Assembly: GCA_045532175.1 (NCBI GenBank)
Contig: JAZSFK010000060.1
Span: forward strand, 1-46,101
DNA from: Fimenecus sp045532175
GTDB lineage: Bacteria > Bacillota > Clostridia > Oscillospirales > Acutalibacteraceae
Reading direction: 5' to 3'
DNA: 46,101 nt
The notes beneath the pieces are model-generated. The model made no database searches. It was given only the letters and a program-made list of their open reading frames with translations, and had not been told where the DNA came from. The translations under genes were made by a program, and so were the position numbers. Shown piece by piece: positions 26,221 through 34,455 of the stretch (the stretch's first letter is position 1; the number at the start of each line of letters is the position of its first letter).

Positions 26221-26407
26221 TCGTCCCAATGTGATAATTTACTGACCTTAACGCAAATATAACACTATTTTCCCAAAATGTCAACGAACAACACAAGGGA
26301 CAGTTTTTAATTTTATTCTGTTTATATAATCCACCTTTTGGCAATAATAAAATTACATATCCACTCCCCTTTTTTGTACATAAACTATTAGACAAAGGAA
26401 GATTTGT

Positions 26408-27289
26408 GTGCAATACAACAGAGTGGAAATTTGCGGAGTCAATACATCAAAAATCAAGGTATTAAAGGAATCCGAAAAAATGGAATTGCTTAAAAAGATT
26501 CGTGAAACCAACGACAAGAAGGCACGAGAGGATTTGATTGAGGGTAATCTTCGATTGGTGCTTTCGGTTATTCAACGATTTGCAAACCGTGGCGAAAATC
26601 CTGATGATTTGTTTCAGGTGGGTTGTATCGGACTTATTAAAGCCATTGATAATTTTGATGTTTCTCTGAATGTGCGTTTTTCCACTTATGCTGTACCAAT
26701 GATAGATGTTAGGAGAAATAGAAAGAAAGGATATTTCTCTATGACACGAAAAACGGCTATAAATCAAGCAATCTACATACTTTCACAATCAAAAGGTAAT
26801 GAAGAAATAATTGAGAAATTAAAGGATATTTCAGACGAATTGCCACTAATTCATTGGTCAGATAAATCAATTCGTGACCGAGTTGAACAGTTTATCGAAG
26901 ACGAAGGACGAACTCCAACTGTTTCTGATTTCCGCAAAAAAGGCATGCCACCTCACACAGTTTTCAAGCAAAAATATAACATAAACTTGGCTGAATGGTT
27001 AAACCAAAACTATCCAACTACTCGCCCAACTGCAGAAGAAATCACAAACAATTACATACAAGAATTCATAGGTGAATATAAACGAATCAAACCTCGTTCA
27101 GCTAAAGAATATGAATCAAAACGAAATAAAGGCGTAAAATCGTGGCAGACTGTCCGTTCTCGTTGCGGTCAGACATCCTGGAGAGGCCTTATAAAACACC
27201 TTGACCTCCCCTTTTATTTCGATATGCAAAAAGACCATATACCCTTAAAATTTAATATTAATGTAATAACAGATATAAGCGATTTATAA
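26408..27289 (+). CDS. SigG N-terminus fused to an HNH-associated-repeat protein (broken sigG)
   Basis: 293 residues from GTG 26408 (AAGGAAG upstream). Residues 1-99 match sporulation sigma-G closely: NRVEICGVNTSKIKVL, RLVLSVIQRFANRGE, DDLFQVGCIGLIKAIDNF, FSTYAVPMI. Here sigma region 2.4 should continue with GEIRRYLRD; instead the frame passes into unrelated sequence and regions 3 and 4 are absent. Residues 166-200 (GRTPTVSDFRKKGMPPHTVF...NLAEWLN) and about 228-268 (PRSAKEYESKRNKGVKSW...SWRGLIKHLDLP) resemble the repeat associated with HNH homing endonucleases. An internal ATG at 26741 with AAAGGAT upstream could start that part independently. Most likely a mobile-type gene inserted into sigG; a functional hybrid cannot be ruled out. 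An intact sigG elsewhere is unknown. Confidence 0.75.
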   Translation: MQYNRVEICGVNTSKIKVLKESEKMELLKKIRETNDKKAREDLIEGNLRLVLSVIQRFANRGENPDDLFQVGCIGLIKAIDNFDVSLNVRFSTYAVPMIDVRRNRKKGYFSMTRKTAINQAIYILSQSKGNEEIIEKLKDISDELPLIHWSDKSIRDRVEQFIEDEGRTPTVSDFRKKGMPPHTVFKQKYNINLAEWLNQNYPTTRPTAEEITNNYIQEFIGEYKRIKPRSAKEYESKRNKGVKSWQTVRSRCGQTSWRGLIKHLDLPFYFDMQKDHIPLKFNINVITDISDL

Positions 27290-27353
27290 TAATATTATGG
27301 AATTTTGTGTAAACTGCCATCGTATTTCCTCGGAAAAATGTGATTTCAAATAC

Positions 27354-27382
27354 TTGAAATATCAGTAATTTTGTGATAAACT
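27354..27382 (+). promoter_or_regulatory. Promoter of the DUF4143 ATPase
   Basis: TTGAAA (27354-27359), 17 bases, TAAACT (27377-27382), followed by AGGAGG and ATG 27413. Confidence 0.6.
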
Positions 27383-27412
27383 CTTAATAGGCTTATATTA
27401 GGAGGTGCTAAT

Positions 27413-28780
27413 ATGGATAGACTGACACGAAAAATTGACAGCTTTCTTATTGAATGGAAAACATCAAAAGATAAATATCCACTTATTGTAAAGGGCGCTC
27501 GTCAGATTGGAAAAACTAAAGCAATTGAACATTTTGCTAACAACAATTACAAATCAGTAGTTGAGATTAATTTTGCACTGCAAAAGCAATATAAAAGCAT
27601 TTTCGATGATGGATTTGATGTAGATACTATAATTAAAAATATCTCTCTTATAAATCCCAACTTTGATTTTCCTGTAGGTGAAACACTAATTTTCTTTGAC
27701 GAAATTCAGGATTGTATTAACTGCGCAACGAGTCTAAAATCATTCAAGCTTGACGGAAGGTATGATGTCATATGTTCCGGTTCTCTCATGGGCATCAATT
27801 ACAATGAAATAGAATCCAACAGTGTTGGTTACAAGGAAGATTACGAAATGCACTCATTGGATTTTGAAGAATATCTCTGGTCAAAGGGCTACACTAATGA
27901 GCAGATAGAAGATTTGTATGAAAAAATGATATCTGTTACTCCCCTTTCAAACATTGAATATGATGTTATGCTTGAAAATTTCAGAGAGTATATGGTGCTT
28001 GGCGGTATGCCTGAAGTTGTATTCACCTTTATAAAGCAAAAAAATTACAGTGGCACACTAAAAATTCAGAAACAACTGCTTCTTGACTATGAAGAAGATA
28101 TTACAAAATATGCTCAGGGTCTTGATAAAGGTAAAATACTTGACATATATCGAAAAATTCCTGTATTTCTTGGCAAGGACAATAAGAAATTCCAGATTTC
28201 AAAAATTCGTTCCGGTGCAAGAAATCGAGAATATGTAGGCACTGTAGAATGGCTCAACAATGCAGGTATTATAAATGTTTGTTATTGCATGGCTACACCT
28301 GAATTGCCACTTAAAGGTAATTATAATCCTGACAACTACAAAATTTATTTCCGAGATACGGGACTTCTGATTGGCTCTCTTGATGAAGAGGTGCAGGTTG
28401 ACCTGCGTCATAATAAGAATTTCAACACATACAAGGGTGCTATTTATGAAAATGTTGTTGGAGATATGCTTGTTAAACAGGGATATCCCATTTATTTCTA
28501 CCGAAATGAAAAAGGGACTGTAGAAATGGACTTTTTCGTACGCGATACCGATTCTCTTATTCCTGTTGAGGTAAAAGCAGATGATGCATCAACTCCATCA
28601 CTGAATGCACTTATAACAAAAGAACAGTATTCTGATATAAAATACGGAATCAAACTTGCAAATAAGAATATAGGTTTTAACGGTAAATTCTTTACATTTC
28701 CATATTTCCTTACATTCTTATTAAAAAGATTTTTGAATGATGAAAGACATAAAAATCTTTTGAAAGAAAAATTGCAATAA
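27413..28780 (+). CDS. AAA_14/DUF4143 ATPase
   Basis: 455 residues. N-terminal AAA domain: Walker A VKGARQIGKTKAIEHF (about residues 26-41), Walker B LIFFDEIQDC (about 92), and sensor-like VICSGSLMGI. The C-terminal DUF4143 domain (RKIPVFLGKDNKKFQISKI... to VEVKADDASTPSLNALI) has the restriction-endonuclease-like core PVEVK. This widespread family occurs in many copies in gut bacteria and is often linked to mobile DNA; its biological role is unsettled. It has its own promoter. Confidence 0.92.
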   Translation: MDRLTRKIDSFLIEWKTSKDKYPLIVKGARQIGKTKAIEHFANNNYKSVVEINFALQKQYKSIFDDGFDVDTIIKNISLINPNFDFPVGETLIFFDEIQDCINCATSLKSFKLDGRYDVICSGSLMGINYNEIESNSVGYKEDYEMHSLDFEEYLWSKGYTNEQIEDLYEKMISVTPLSNIEYDVMLENFREYMVLGGMPEVVFTFIKQKNYSGTLKIQKQLLLDYEEDITKYAQGLDKGKILDIYRKIPVFLGKDNKKFQISKIRSGARNREYVGTVEWLNNAGIINVCYCMATPELPLKGNYNPDNYKIYFRDTGLLIGSLDEEVQVDLRHNKNFNTYKGAIYENVVGDMLVKQGYPIYFYRNEKGTVEMDFFVRDTDSLIPVEVKADDASTPSLNALITKEQYSDIKYGIKLANKNIGFNGKFFTFPYFLTFLLKRFLNDERHKNLLKEKLQ

Positions 28781-28894
28781 AACATTAACAGTTGTTTTAT
28801 ATTTTATCATAACATTCTCTGTGTTTGTTTACAAACATTTAACAAAATCATTCTTTACAAAATGATAATTATGAATTATTATTTTTTTACTGAT

Positions 28895-29226
28895 TAAATT
28901 CAGGGCGTTGAGGTGGCTGGCCGTCCCTGGTATGCCTCACCGTTAAATATGCAAAGGACCCTGACCAAGATGCGGCTACAGTATTATTTTTGTTTTTTTG
29001 CTGAGGACGGCGCTGTAGAAAATGTCAGGCTACCTTCAGTAGTGGCGCTTTGAGACGATAAGCAATTAAATTAACTCTGAGTTATAGGCAACTCGCTCGG
29101 AAACATATTTGCTATCAAAGGTTGTGATTTTATCACAGCTTATGGGCTTGTGTTTTCGACGATTTTTTATTCAATATATTTCAGGAACTAAGCCCGATGG
29201 CATTACGCTGTCGGGCTTTTTTATAT
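28895..29226 (+). promoter_or_regulatory. Structured RNA leader with terminator upstream of ClpX-like gene
   Basis: About 330 bases with no credible ORF and much higher GC than flanking AT-rich DNA. Possible helices: CAGGG/CCCTG (28901/28925), CTACAG/CTGTAG (28976/29013), TGTGAT-TTT-ATCACA (29123-29137), then a strong terminator AAGCCCGA...TCGGGCTT with TTTTTT (29190-29222). GGGCTT at 29145-29150 can pair with AAGCCC of the terminator, so an alternative antiterminator is possible. The terminator ends just before the Shine-Dalgarno of the next gene. No known riboswitch class recognised. Confidence 0.55.
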
Positions 29227-29252
29227 CTAATTTTAAGAAAGGAAAACCCAAA

Positions 29253-30767
29253 ATGAAGAAAGTGAAAATCACAAACTACTACACACAAACAGAAATTCTT
29301 GAACGAGCAAGTGCCAATATGGTACTGCTTGAAAGTCAAAAGGAATTCAGAGAAAATCTCGCAGCTCTCCTTTCAATCCATCTTGGCAAGGTAATGATGC
29401 TTGACAGTGGTGAATGTACGTATAACCAGCTTCCGTCAACATCTTGTTTTATCGTGTCACCTACCGGTACAGGTAAATCATATATCCTGAAAGCATCGTG
29501 TGCTGCAACAGATATGAATTATTATTTCTGTGATTGTACGCAAATTACAACGGCAGGCTACAAAGTCACAAATACACAAGAGCTTATCACCAAAATTTAC
29601 AAGGATGACAACGACTTTTTCTCTACAGCCAATGTTCTTGTATTTGATGAGTTCGATAAAATCTTTCTCAAGAAGAATAACGATTACCACAACGCAACAA
29701 ATCCTCAGAGCGATTTCCTCAAGCTTTTTGAAGGAGGAGATTATATCACTACTGACCACAGAACAATCAATCTCGACAGAACCCTGATTATCCTTGCAGG
29801 TGCTTGTAGTGAGCTTATGCCTATTCTCCGTGAAAGATATGCTCCAAAGGTTTCATTGGGCTTTAATACTGTAACAACATCCGATGAGCATACAGACAGC
29901 GACCTTATCAAAATGGTTGACATCAATGACCTCGTTACTTATGGTATGCTTCGCGAAATCGGCAGTCGTGTAAATTCTGTATTGCATATCGGCTATCTTT
30001 CAAAAAATGACTACAAAACACTTACAGCATCTGATTCAGCCACATCTGCTAAAAGCTGTTACTCCAACCTTATGAAAGCTCGAGGATGCACACTTTCTAT
30101 TACAGAAAAGGCAACTGATAAAATTTCAGACATTGCTGTTGAGAGAAATGTTGGTGCAAGAACGGTTAATGCTGTCCTGTCTGAACAGCTCAGTATTGCT
30201 TATTGTTACCTTGATGACAACAAGGAATACAACAAAGTTATTCTTGATACAAATGAAAACAATGAGTTTTCTATCAGATATTGCAAGGGCAAACGCACAG
30301 AGCCTGTGAAAACTCCTGTGCAGGATGATTTTGATTATGAAGTTTCACTTCTGAACGAGCTTAGTTGTGAGAGCAATATCAATAAATTTTGTTGTAAGCT
30401 TTGCGATACTGCACGGCTCAAGAACCAGACTGAGGTTCAGTTGTATTACAGCTTCCTGCAAACGGTATGCAGATATTTAGCTTACAATGTTCGTCCAAGT
30501 GAAAGACGAATGGACAGCATTTTTAAGCTCGCAGAAACAACAGATAAGCCTTATCCGGATGCTGTTGCTCCATTCGAAATCATTTGCAATGACTTCATCA
30601 AGGATGGCAGAAATGCAAACGAGGATGAAAAATCATTCTTTGAATTTCATTTCAAGCAATACAGTAAAAACTATTTACCTGACACAAGGAATATCCTTGA
30701 AAAGACACTCGAAATCAGCTCAAAAGCTTATTTCGAGAAGCTGTCAGAAAATCAAAACAAAACGTAA
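29253..30767 (+). CDS. ClpX-like AAA+ ATPase
   Basis: 504 residues from ATG 29253 (AGAAAGGAAA upstream); the frame extends into the leader but has no start signal there. Core AAA+ domain: Walker A SPTGTGKSYILK (about residues 70-81), Walker B VLVFDEFDKIF (about 127), arginine-finger region RERYAPKVSLGF (about 196), and sensor-2 NVGARTVNAV (about 303), all as in ClpX. It has no N-terminal zinc-binding domain, and its last 150 residues are unlike ClpX. It therefore looks like a specialised unfoldase of a mobile element. Cotranscribed with a 59-residue gene. Confidence 0.85.
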   Translation: MKKVKITNYYTQTEILERASANMVLLESQKEFRENLAALLSIHLGKVMMLDSGECTYNQLPSTSCFIVSPTGTGKSYILKASCAATDMNYYFCDCTQITTAGYKVTNTQELITKIYKDDNDFFSTANVLVFDEFDKIFLKKNNDYHNATNPQSDFLKLFEGGDYITTDHRTINLDRTLIILAGACSELMPILRERYAPKVSLGFNTVTTSDEHTDSDLIKMVDINDLVTYGMLREIGSRVNSVLHIGYLSKNDYKTLTASDSATSAKSCYSNLMKARGCTLSITEKATDKISDIAVERNVGARTVNAVLSEQLSIAYCYLDDNKEYNKVILDTNENNEFSIRYCKGKRTEPVKTPVQDDFDYEVSLLNELSCESNINKFCCKLCDTARLKNQTEVQLYYSFLQTVCRYLAYNVRPSERRMDSIFKLAETTDKPYPDAVAPFEIICNDFIKDGRNANEDEKSFFEFHFKQYSKNYLPDTRNILEKTLEISSKAYFEKLSENQNKT

Positions 30768-30791
30768 AAAAACACTCCGCCGCGACGCAGG

Positions 30792-30818
30792 GAGTCTGCA
30801 TCAAATTGGTGCAGACTC
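30792..30818 (+). promoter_or_regulatory. Intercistronic hairpin
   Basis: Perfect 9-bp stem GAGTCTGCA/TGCAGACTC with a 9-base loop, no U-run, ending 13 bases before the AGGAG of the next gene. It may stabilise the upstream message or tune translation of the small gene. Confidence 0.6.
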
Positions 30819-30847
30819 TCAGGAGTAAAATACAGGAGATAATCGAA

Positions 30848-31027
30848 ATGAATAAATCAGAATTAAAGCAGTTATATGAAACAGCAAGAACAGTGCTCCC
30901 GGGAGAAGCTCTTCAGATGGTTCGTAATGCTGACACCGATGAGGAACGCAACTTCTTTGCATATATCGCAGATATGAACCTGCAAAGAGCACAGTGGGAA
31001 TATATAAACTCATCGCAGGACAAATAA
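30848..31027 (+). CDS. Small acidic protein, unknown
   Basis: 59 residues from ATG 30848 behind ACAGGAG, beginning MNKSELKQLYETARTVLPGEALQM. Predicted two or three helices, no membrane segment, no known motif. Position right after the ClpX-like gene suggests an adaptor or accessory subunit; this is inference only. Confidence 0.6.
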   Translation: MNKSELKQLYETARTVLPGEALQMVRNADTDEERNFFAYIADMNLQRAQWEYINSSQDK

Positions 31028-31092
31028 AATCTGTATAACAGTGAGTGATAAAAGTCTGATGAGAGGTTAAGAACTCAAATCATAGGTGCAGT

Positions 31093-31132
31093 AATTCTAA
31101 TGAGATTAGAAAAATCTAATATAACGAGAATT
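31093..31132. repeat. Nested hairpin in intergenic DNA
   Basis: AATTCT/AGAATT encloses ATTAGA-AAAA-TCTAAT. Three short related motifs (AGGTGCAGTAA, AGGTGCAATAG, AGGTGTAGTAA) lie around it at 31084, 31144 and 31163. No ORF in 31028-31190. Confidence 0.4.
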
Positions 31133-31192
31133 ATCTACTATCAGGTGCAATAGTCTGTTCACAGGTGTAGTAAAATACCCCGAATAAATTTA

Positions 31193-31221
31193 TTGAATAT
31201 TCTGAAAATATGTGATATACT
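31193..31221 (+). promoter_or_regulatory. Promoter of candidate ncRNA copy A
   Basis: TTGAAT (31193-31198), 17 bases, TATACT (31216-31221). 32 of 41 bases from TTTATTGAA through the first bases of the transcript are identical to the promoter of copy B at 45174-45208. Confidence 0.75.
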
Positions 31222-31227
31222 AAATTT

Positions 31228-31391
31228 GCGACGCAATTAAATATTTTTCACAAGTTTGGGTATCTTATTTTATCTATATGGTAAAAATGCATACTCCTAT
31301 TTTCATATACCCAGAACTTGTGTTGTTGAAAATTGCGTCGCGGCAGGAGTGATGCTTTTTAGGTGCGGAGCTTCGGCTACGCACTTTTTTG
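31228..31391 (+). ncRNA. Candidate long-stem regulatory RNA, copy A
   Basis: Begins 7 bases after the -10 box. Basal stem GCGACGCAATT (31228-31238) pairs perfectly with 31331-31341; an internal bulge follows; an upper stem (31249-31263) pairs CACAAGTT and GGGTAT with 31307-31322; a 43-base loop lies between. About 20 bases on is a terminator hairpin GTGCGGAGC-TTCG-GCTACGCAC with TTTTTT (31363-31390). No ORF with a credible start. It either is an independent RNA or acts as attenuator for the BspA-like gene, which has no clear promoter of its own. Confidence 0.65.
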
Positions 31392-31504
31392 TTTTAAGCA
31401 CATTCAAAAGCATTATCCCAATTGCAATTATACAGAAAGGATATGGTGCCGCGACACATATTAACCCACGCATAACTAAATTAATGAAATTAGGAGAAAT
31501 ATCT

Positions 31505-32893
31505 ATGAAAAGAATGAAAAAATACTTATCAGTCTTGTTAGCATTAATGATGGTTGTTTGTGCAATACCGATGTCAACATATGCAGCAGAAGCTGAATCA
31601 ACAGCAACCTCAGGCACTTGCGGTGAAAATGTTACCTGGAACTATGATGACAAAACATACACCTTGACGATTTCAGGCGAAGGTAAAATGCAAGATTATG
31701 ACTACAATAATCGACCTTGGGAAACCATTGAAGATAATATAAAACATGTAATTGTTAAAAATGGCATTACCGCGATTGGTGCGTGTGCGTTTGAAGATTG
31801 TGAAAATATTATTACTGCCTCTATTCCTGACAGTGTAACTTCAATAGGTGACGGTGCTTTTTGCTATTGCATAAGTCTTACAGATATAGTAATACCAAAT
31901 AATGTAGCATCAATTGGTATTCAAGCCTTTCAAGAATGCACAAACCTTACAAATATAACAATTCCTGACAGTGTAATGGAATTAGGTGACTGGGCGTTTT
32001 GTTATTGCACAGAACTTGAAAGTATAACAATGGGAAACGGTATAATAAAAATTGGTGAAATGGCCTTTTATGAATGTAAGAGCCTTATAAACGTAACAAT
32101 TCCTGACAGTGTAACATCAATCGGTAATAGAGCTTTTGATTCATGTACAAGTCTTGTTAACGCATCAATTGGCAGTGGTGTGACTGAAGTTGCTGATTAT
32201 ATGTTTTCTGGGTGTAAAAATCTTGAAAGTGTGGCATTCCCACACAAATTAACAGCCATAGGTATCGGAGCTTTTTTGCAATGCAGTAATCTTAATGACA
32301 TTACAATTCCTAATGGCACAAAAACAATTTGTACATTGTCGTTTGCATACTGTACAAACCTTACAGACATAACACTTCCAGACAGTATTAAGTCTATTGA
32401 AAGTTCAGCTTTTGAGAAATGTAAAAGTCTCACAAGTGTATATTACGCTGGCACAGAAGAACAATGGAATGATATCGTTATAGACAATACTTATAGTTTG
32501 AACGACCCCCTTCTTAATGCCAATGTTTATTTCAATCATATCATTGAAGATACACTTATATTATCAATTTACGAGCCTTCTACAACAACAATCCGTTACA
32601 ATGACGGTATTGTTCTCCACGCAAACCTTGAGGGTGATATTCCTGATGGATGCACACTCGTATGGGGTGCAAGCAACTCCAATTTCAGTACATCTCAATC
32701 CGCAAACGGCGATTCAATGCAAATCATCTCTAAAAGCAAGGGATATACAACATTTACATTAAAGCTTGTTGATGCAGAAGGCTACACTCTTGCCGAGGAC
32801 AGCATTGAAATGTATTCAAAAGCAGGTATTTTCGATAAAATCGGTGGTTTCTTCCGTTCGCTTTTTGGCACAACAAAAATTTACGAAAACTAA
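31505..32893 (+). CDS. Secreted BspA-like leucine-rich-repeat protein
   Basis: 462 residues from ATG 31505 (AGGAG upstream); the open frame extends back through ncRNA A but that part is not coding. Signal peptide MKRMKKYLSVLLALMMVVCAIPMSTYA. Then about nine LRR_5 (BspA/TpLRR) repeats of about 23 residues, with the consensus I.IPDSV.SIG..AF..C..L (about residues 80-300). Then TEEQWNDIVI, an Ig-like segment (VLHANLEGDIPDGCTLVWGAS), and a C-terminal FDKIGGFFRSLFGTTK tail of a kind often seen at the end of secreted proteins of ruminococci. Likely surface adhesion or host/matrix binding. No sortase motif. Confidence 0.9.
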   Translation: MKRMKKYLSVLLALMMVVCAIPMSTYAAEAESTATSGTCGENVTWNYDDKTYTLTISGEGKMQDYDYNNRPWETIEDNIKHVIVKNGITAIGACAFEDCENIITASIPDSVTSIGDGAFCYCISLTDIVIPNNVASIGIQAFQECTNLTNITIPDSVMELGDWAFCYCTELESITMGNGIIKIGEMAFYECKSLINVTIPDSVTSIGNRAFDSCTSLVNASIGSGVTEVADYMFSGCKNLESVAFPHKLTAIGIGAFLQCSNLNDITIPNGTKTICTLSFAYCTNLTDITLPDSIKSIESSAFEKCKSLTSVYYAGTEEQWNDIVIDNTYSLNDPLLNANVYFNHIIEDTLILSIYEPSTTTIRYNDGIVLHANLEGDIPDGCTLVWGASNSNFSTSQSANGDSMQIISKSKGYTTFTLKLVDAEGYTLAEDSIEMYSKAGIFDKIGGFFRSLFGTTKIYEN

Positions 32894-32913
32894 GCAACCT
32901 TTAACCAAACAAT

Positions 32914-32943
32914 AAAGGGTCTTCCGAACGAAGACCCTTTTGT
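32914..32943. terminator. Intrinsic terminator after the BspA-like gene
   Basis: AAAGGGTCTTC (32914-32924), 5-base loop, GAAGACCCTTT (32930-32940), then TG; convergent with the relaxase gene and usable from both sides. Confidence 0.85.
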
Positions 32944-32970
32944 TATGTAAGAATTAATAATATTTTACCG

Positions 32971-34308
32971 TCAATATAAAAGTGTGTCATATTCATCTTT
33001 TTCTTTGATATTGTTTTCTTTACTATTCATATATCCTAATTCTTCCGAACGTCTAAAGGCCTGATGTATAATACTATCCAAATCATTTATTGTTGATGAA
33101 ATTTCATTCTCCACATCATCTAACTCTTCATTTTTTCGCTTGACTCCAAAATTACTTAAAATGATATCACACAAAGAATGGAATTTTGCTTCCAGGTTTT
33201 TAAGGTATCCTGTAATTTTAGCAATAGTATTTTCAACAAAAAGACTCGAATTTATAATTATTTCAATTACCCTTTTATTAAAATCAAAGCGTTCCTTATG
33301 CTCTTCAATTTCTATGGGTCTTGTTACCCATTTCAATTCTTCTGTTTGATTATCAATATCATCTAAAGCATCTGTTACTATTTTTAAGAGTTCTTCCTTT
33401 TTCTTGTTAAAGTTCTTTACACATTCGTTGTATTTCTTTCGTTCTGTTGCAGAGCAACCATAACCTTCGTGTACAGTCGGCATTTCTTCTTTCCCTTGTT
33501 CTTTATAACTTCTACAATTGACTCTCTCACTCATGCCTTTTGACGCATACATTTTATTAAGTTCTTCTTCCCAGGATTTTCTCCACTCTGAAGCGAGTGA
33601 CCTTTCATCCCAACCACTAATTTTGACCGTTCTACAAACAGGATATTTATTAATCCGTTCCCATTCCCCTTCTATTTGTTCCACTTCTGAGGGAGTCATA
33701 TCCTTACGATTGCCATCAGAATTTTTATACTTATATATTTTTTCAAATCCATCTGATGCTTTAAAACTTTCAGCATCAAGATACACTTCTGTACCATCAG
33801 ATTTTCGGCATAAATATTCTTTTTTATTCCTTGATTTTACTTGGTAGCTTGCATCATACTCAGCAATAAAATACATCATATCAACATGGGGATTTCTGGG
33901 CTTATTATGAAACGAATAAATCGCTCCCATTCCCCTATCTGTACAATTCTTTTTAATCCATCTTTCTAAACATATTATATTTTCTTCATAAGTCAAATCA
34001 TTTGTAAATGCAATGTAATTTGACCGTGCAAGTTGTGCATTATATGCGCCATGAATTTGTTCTATATCATTCCAGATTATACCTACACGTTCTTTTGCCG
34101 GAATACTCTCATCCTTCCACCGTTCAGGAACACCCTCGGGCAGTCTTATAACAGTTTCTCCAACGTTCTTTTTCTTGGTAAAGTCATACACTTCGCCATC
34201 GTATTCGTTGACAAGTTTTATTGCGGCATGATATGCAGCTTTTGCAACTGCAGATTTGCCTTTCGCACGTGATACAATTTTCACACGACCAAATGAATAA
34301 AACGCCAT
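32971..34308 (-). CDS. MobA/MobL-family relaxase
   Basis: 445 residues behind a strong GGAGGC. The N-terminal relaxase domain has MAFYSFGRVKIVSRAKGKSAVAKAAYHAA (catalytic Tyr region about residue 26), the family motif YDFTKKKNVGETVIRLPEGVPERW, and NPHVDMMYFIAEYD (about 132-145). In MOBQ relaxases this last segment normally reads NPHxHxM; the second histidine is Asp here. A long coiled-coil C-terminus (about 300-430) lacks a primase or helicase domain. It would nick oriT and pilot DNA during mobilisation by a helper conjugative system. The upstream DUF3847-like gene and oriT-like hairpin complete a mob module. Confidence 0.9.
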   Translation of the reverse strand: MAFYSFGRVKIVSRAKGKSAVAKAAYHAAIKLVNEYDGEVYDFTKKKNVGETVIRLPEGVPERWKDESIPAKERVGIIWNDIEQIHGAYNAQLARSNYIAFTNDLTYEENIICLERWIKKNCTDRGMGAIYSFHNKPRNPHVDMMYFIAEYDASYQVKSRNKKEYLCRKSDGTEVYLDAESFKASDGFEKIYKYKNSDGNRKDMTPSEVEQIEGEWERINKYPVCRTVKISGWDERSLASEWRKSWEEELNKMYASKGMSERVNCRSYKEQGKEEMPTVHEGYGCSATERKKYNECVKNFNKKKEELLKIVTDALDDIDNQTEELKWVTRPIEIEEHKERFDFNKRVIEIIINSSLFVENTIAKITGYLKNLEAKFHSLCDIILSNFGVKRKNEELDDVENEISSTINDLDSIIHQAFRRSEELGYMNSKENNIKEKDEYDTLLY

Positions 34309-34381
34309 TTTATTTGCCTCCTTTCGCTTATTGTGGATGTGTGAAGTAATCTGACCGAGTGAGGTGAAAAAGCCTCGCAGA

Positions 34382-34430
34382 GCGTACAGAAAATACCGCC
34401 ACTAAGTGGTGGTATATCTGTGCGCACTTC
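34382..34430 (-). other. Candidate oriT: long hairpin with MOBQ-like nic motif
   Basis: Between the small mob gene and the relaxase: arms ATACCGCCAC (34393-34402) and GTGGTGGTAT (34406-34415) around TAA, extended by GCGTACAGA (34382-34390) and TCTGTGCGC (34417-34425). On the minus strand the arm continues as GAAGTGCGCAC, close to the MOBQ nic core TAAGTGCGCxCT known from RSF1010-type plasmids. Inverted repeat next to nic is the standard oriT arrangement. Confidence 0.55.
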
Positions 34431-34455
34431 ACTCGTTGTCCGACTCGTTGCGTGC

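Noticed and set aside
23907..26305. CRISPR array made of the 23-base repeats
   Set aside because: Spacing is irregular (34 bases to several hundred), orientations are mixed, genes lie between units, and no cas genes are present.
28895..29226. RNase P, SRP, tmRNA, 6S or T-box RNA
   Set aside because: None of the signature sequences of those RNAs could be found.
29109..29252. N-terminal extension of the ClpX-like protein
   Set aside because: It reads through the leader terminator; the SD and natural start are at 29253.
31228..31341. MITE or IS terminal inverted repeats
   Set aside because: The inverted arms start exactly at a promoter's transcription start and are followed by a conserved terminator in both copies; no target duplication or transposase is seen.
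31193..31391. Retron msr-msd or type III toxin-antitoxin RNA
   Set aside because: No reverse transcriptase nearby, and no tandem RNA repeats followed by a toxin gene.
31256..31504. N-terminal extension of the BspA-like protein from TTG 31256
   Set aside because: The extension would be translated ncRNA A and its terminator; a clear signal peptide begins at ATG 31505 after AGGAG.
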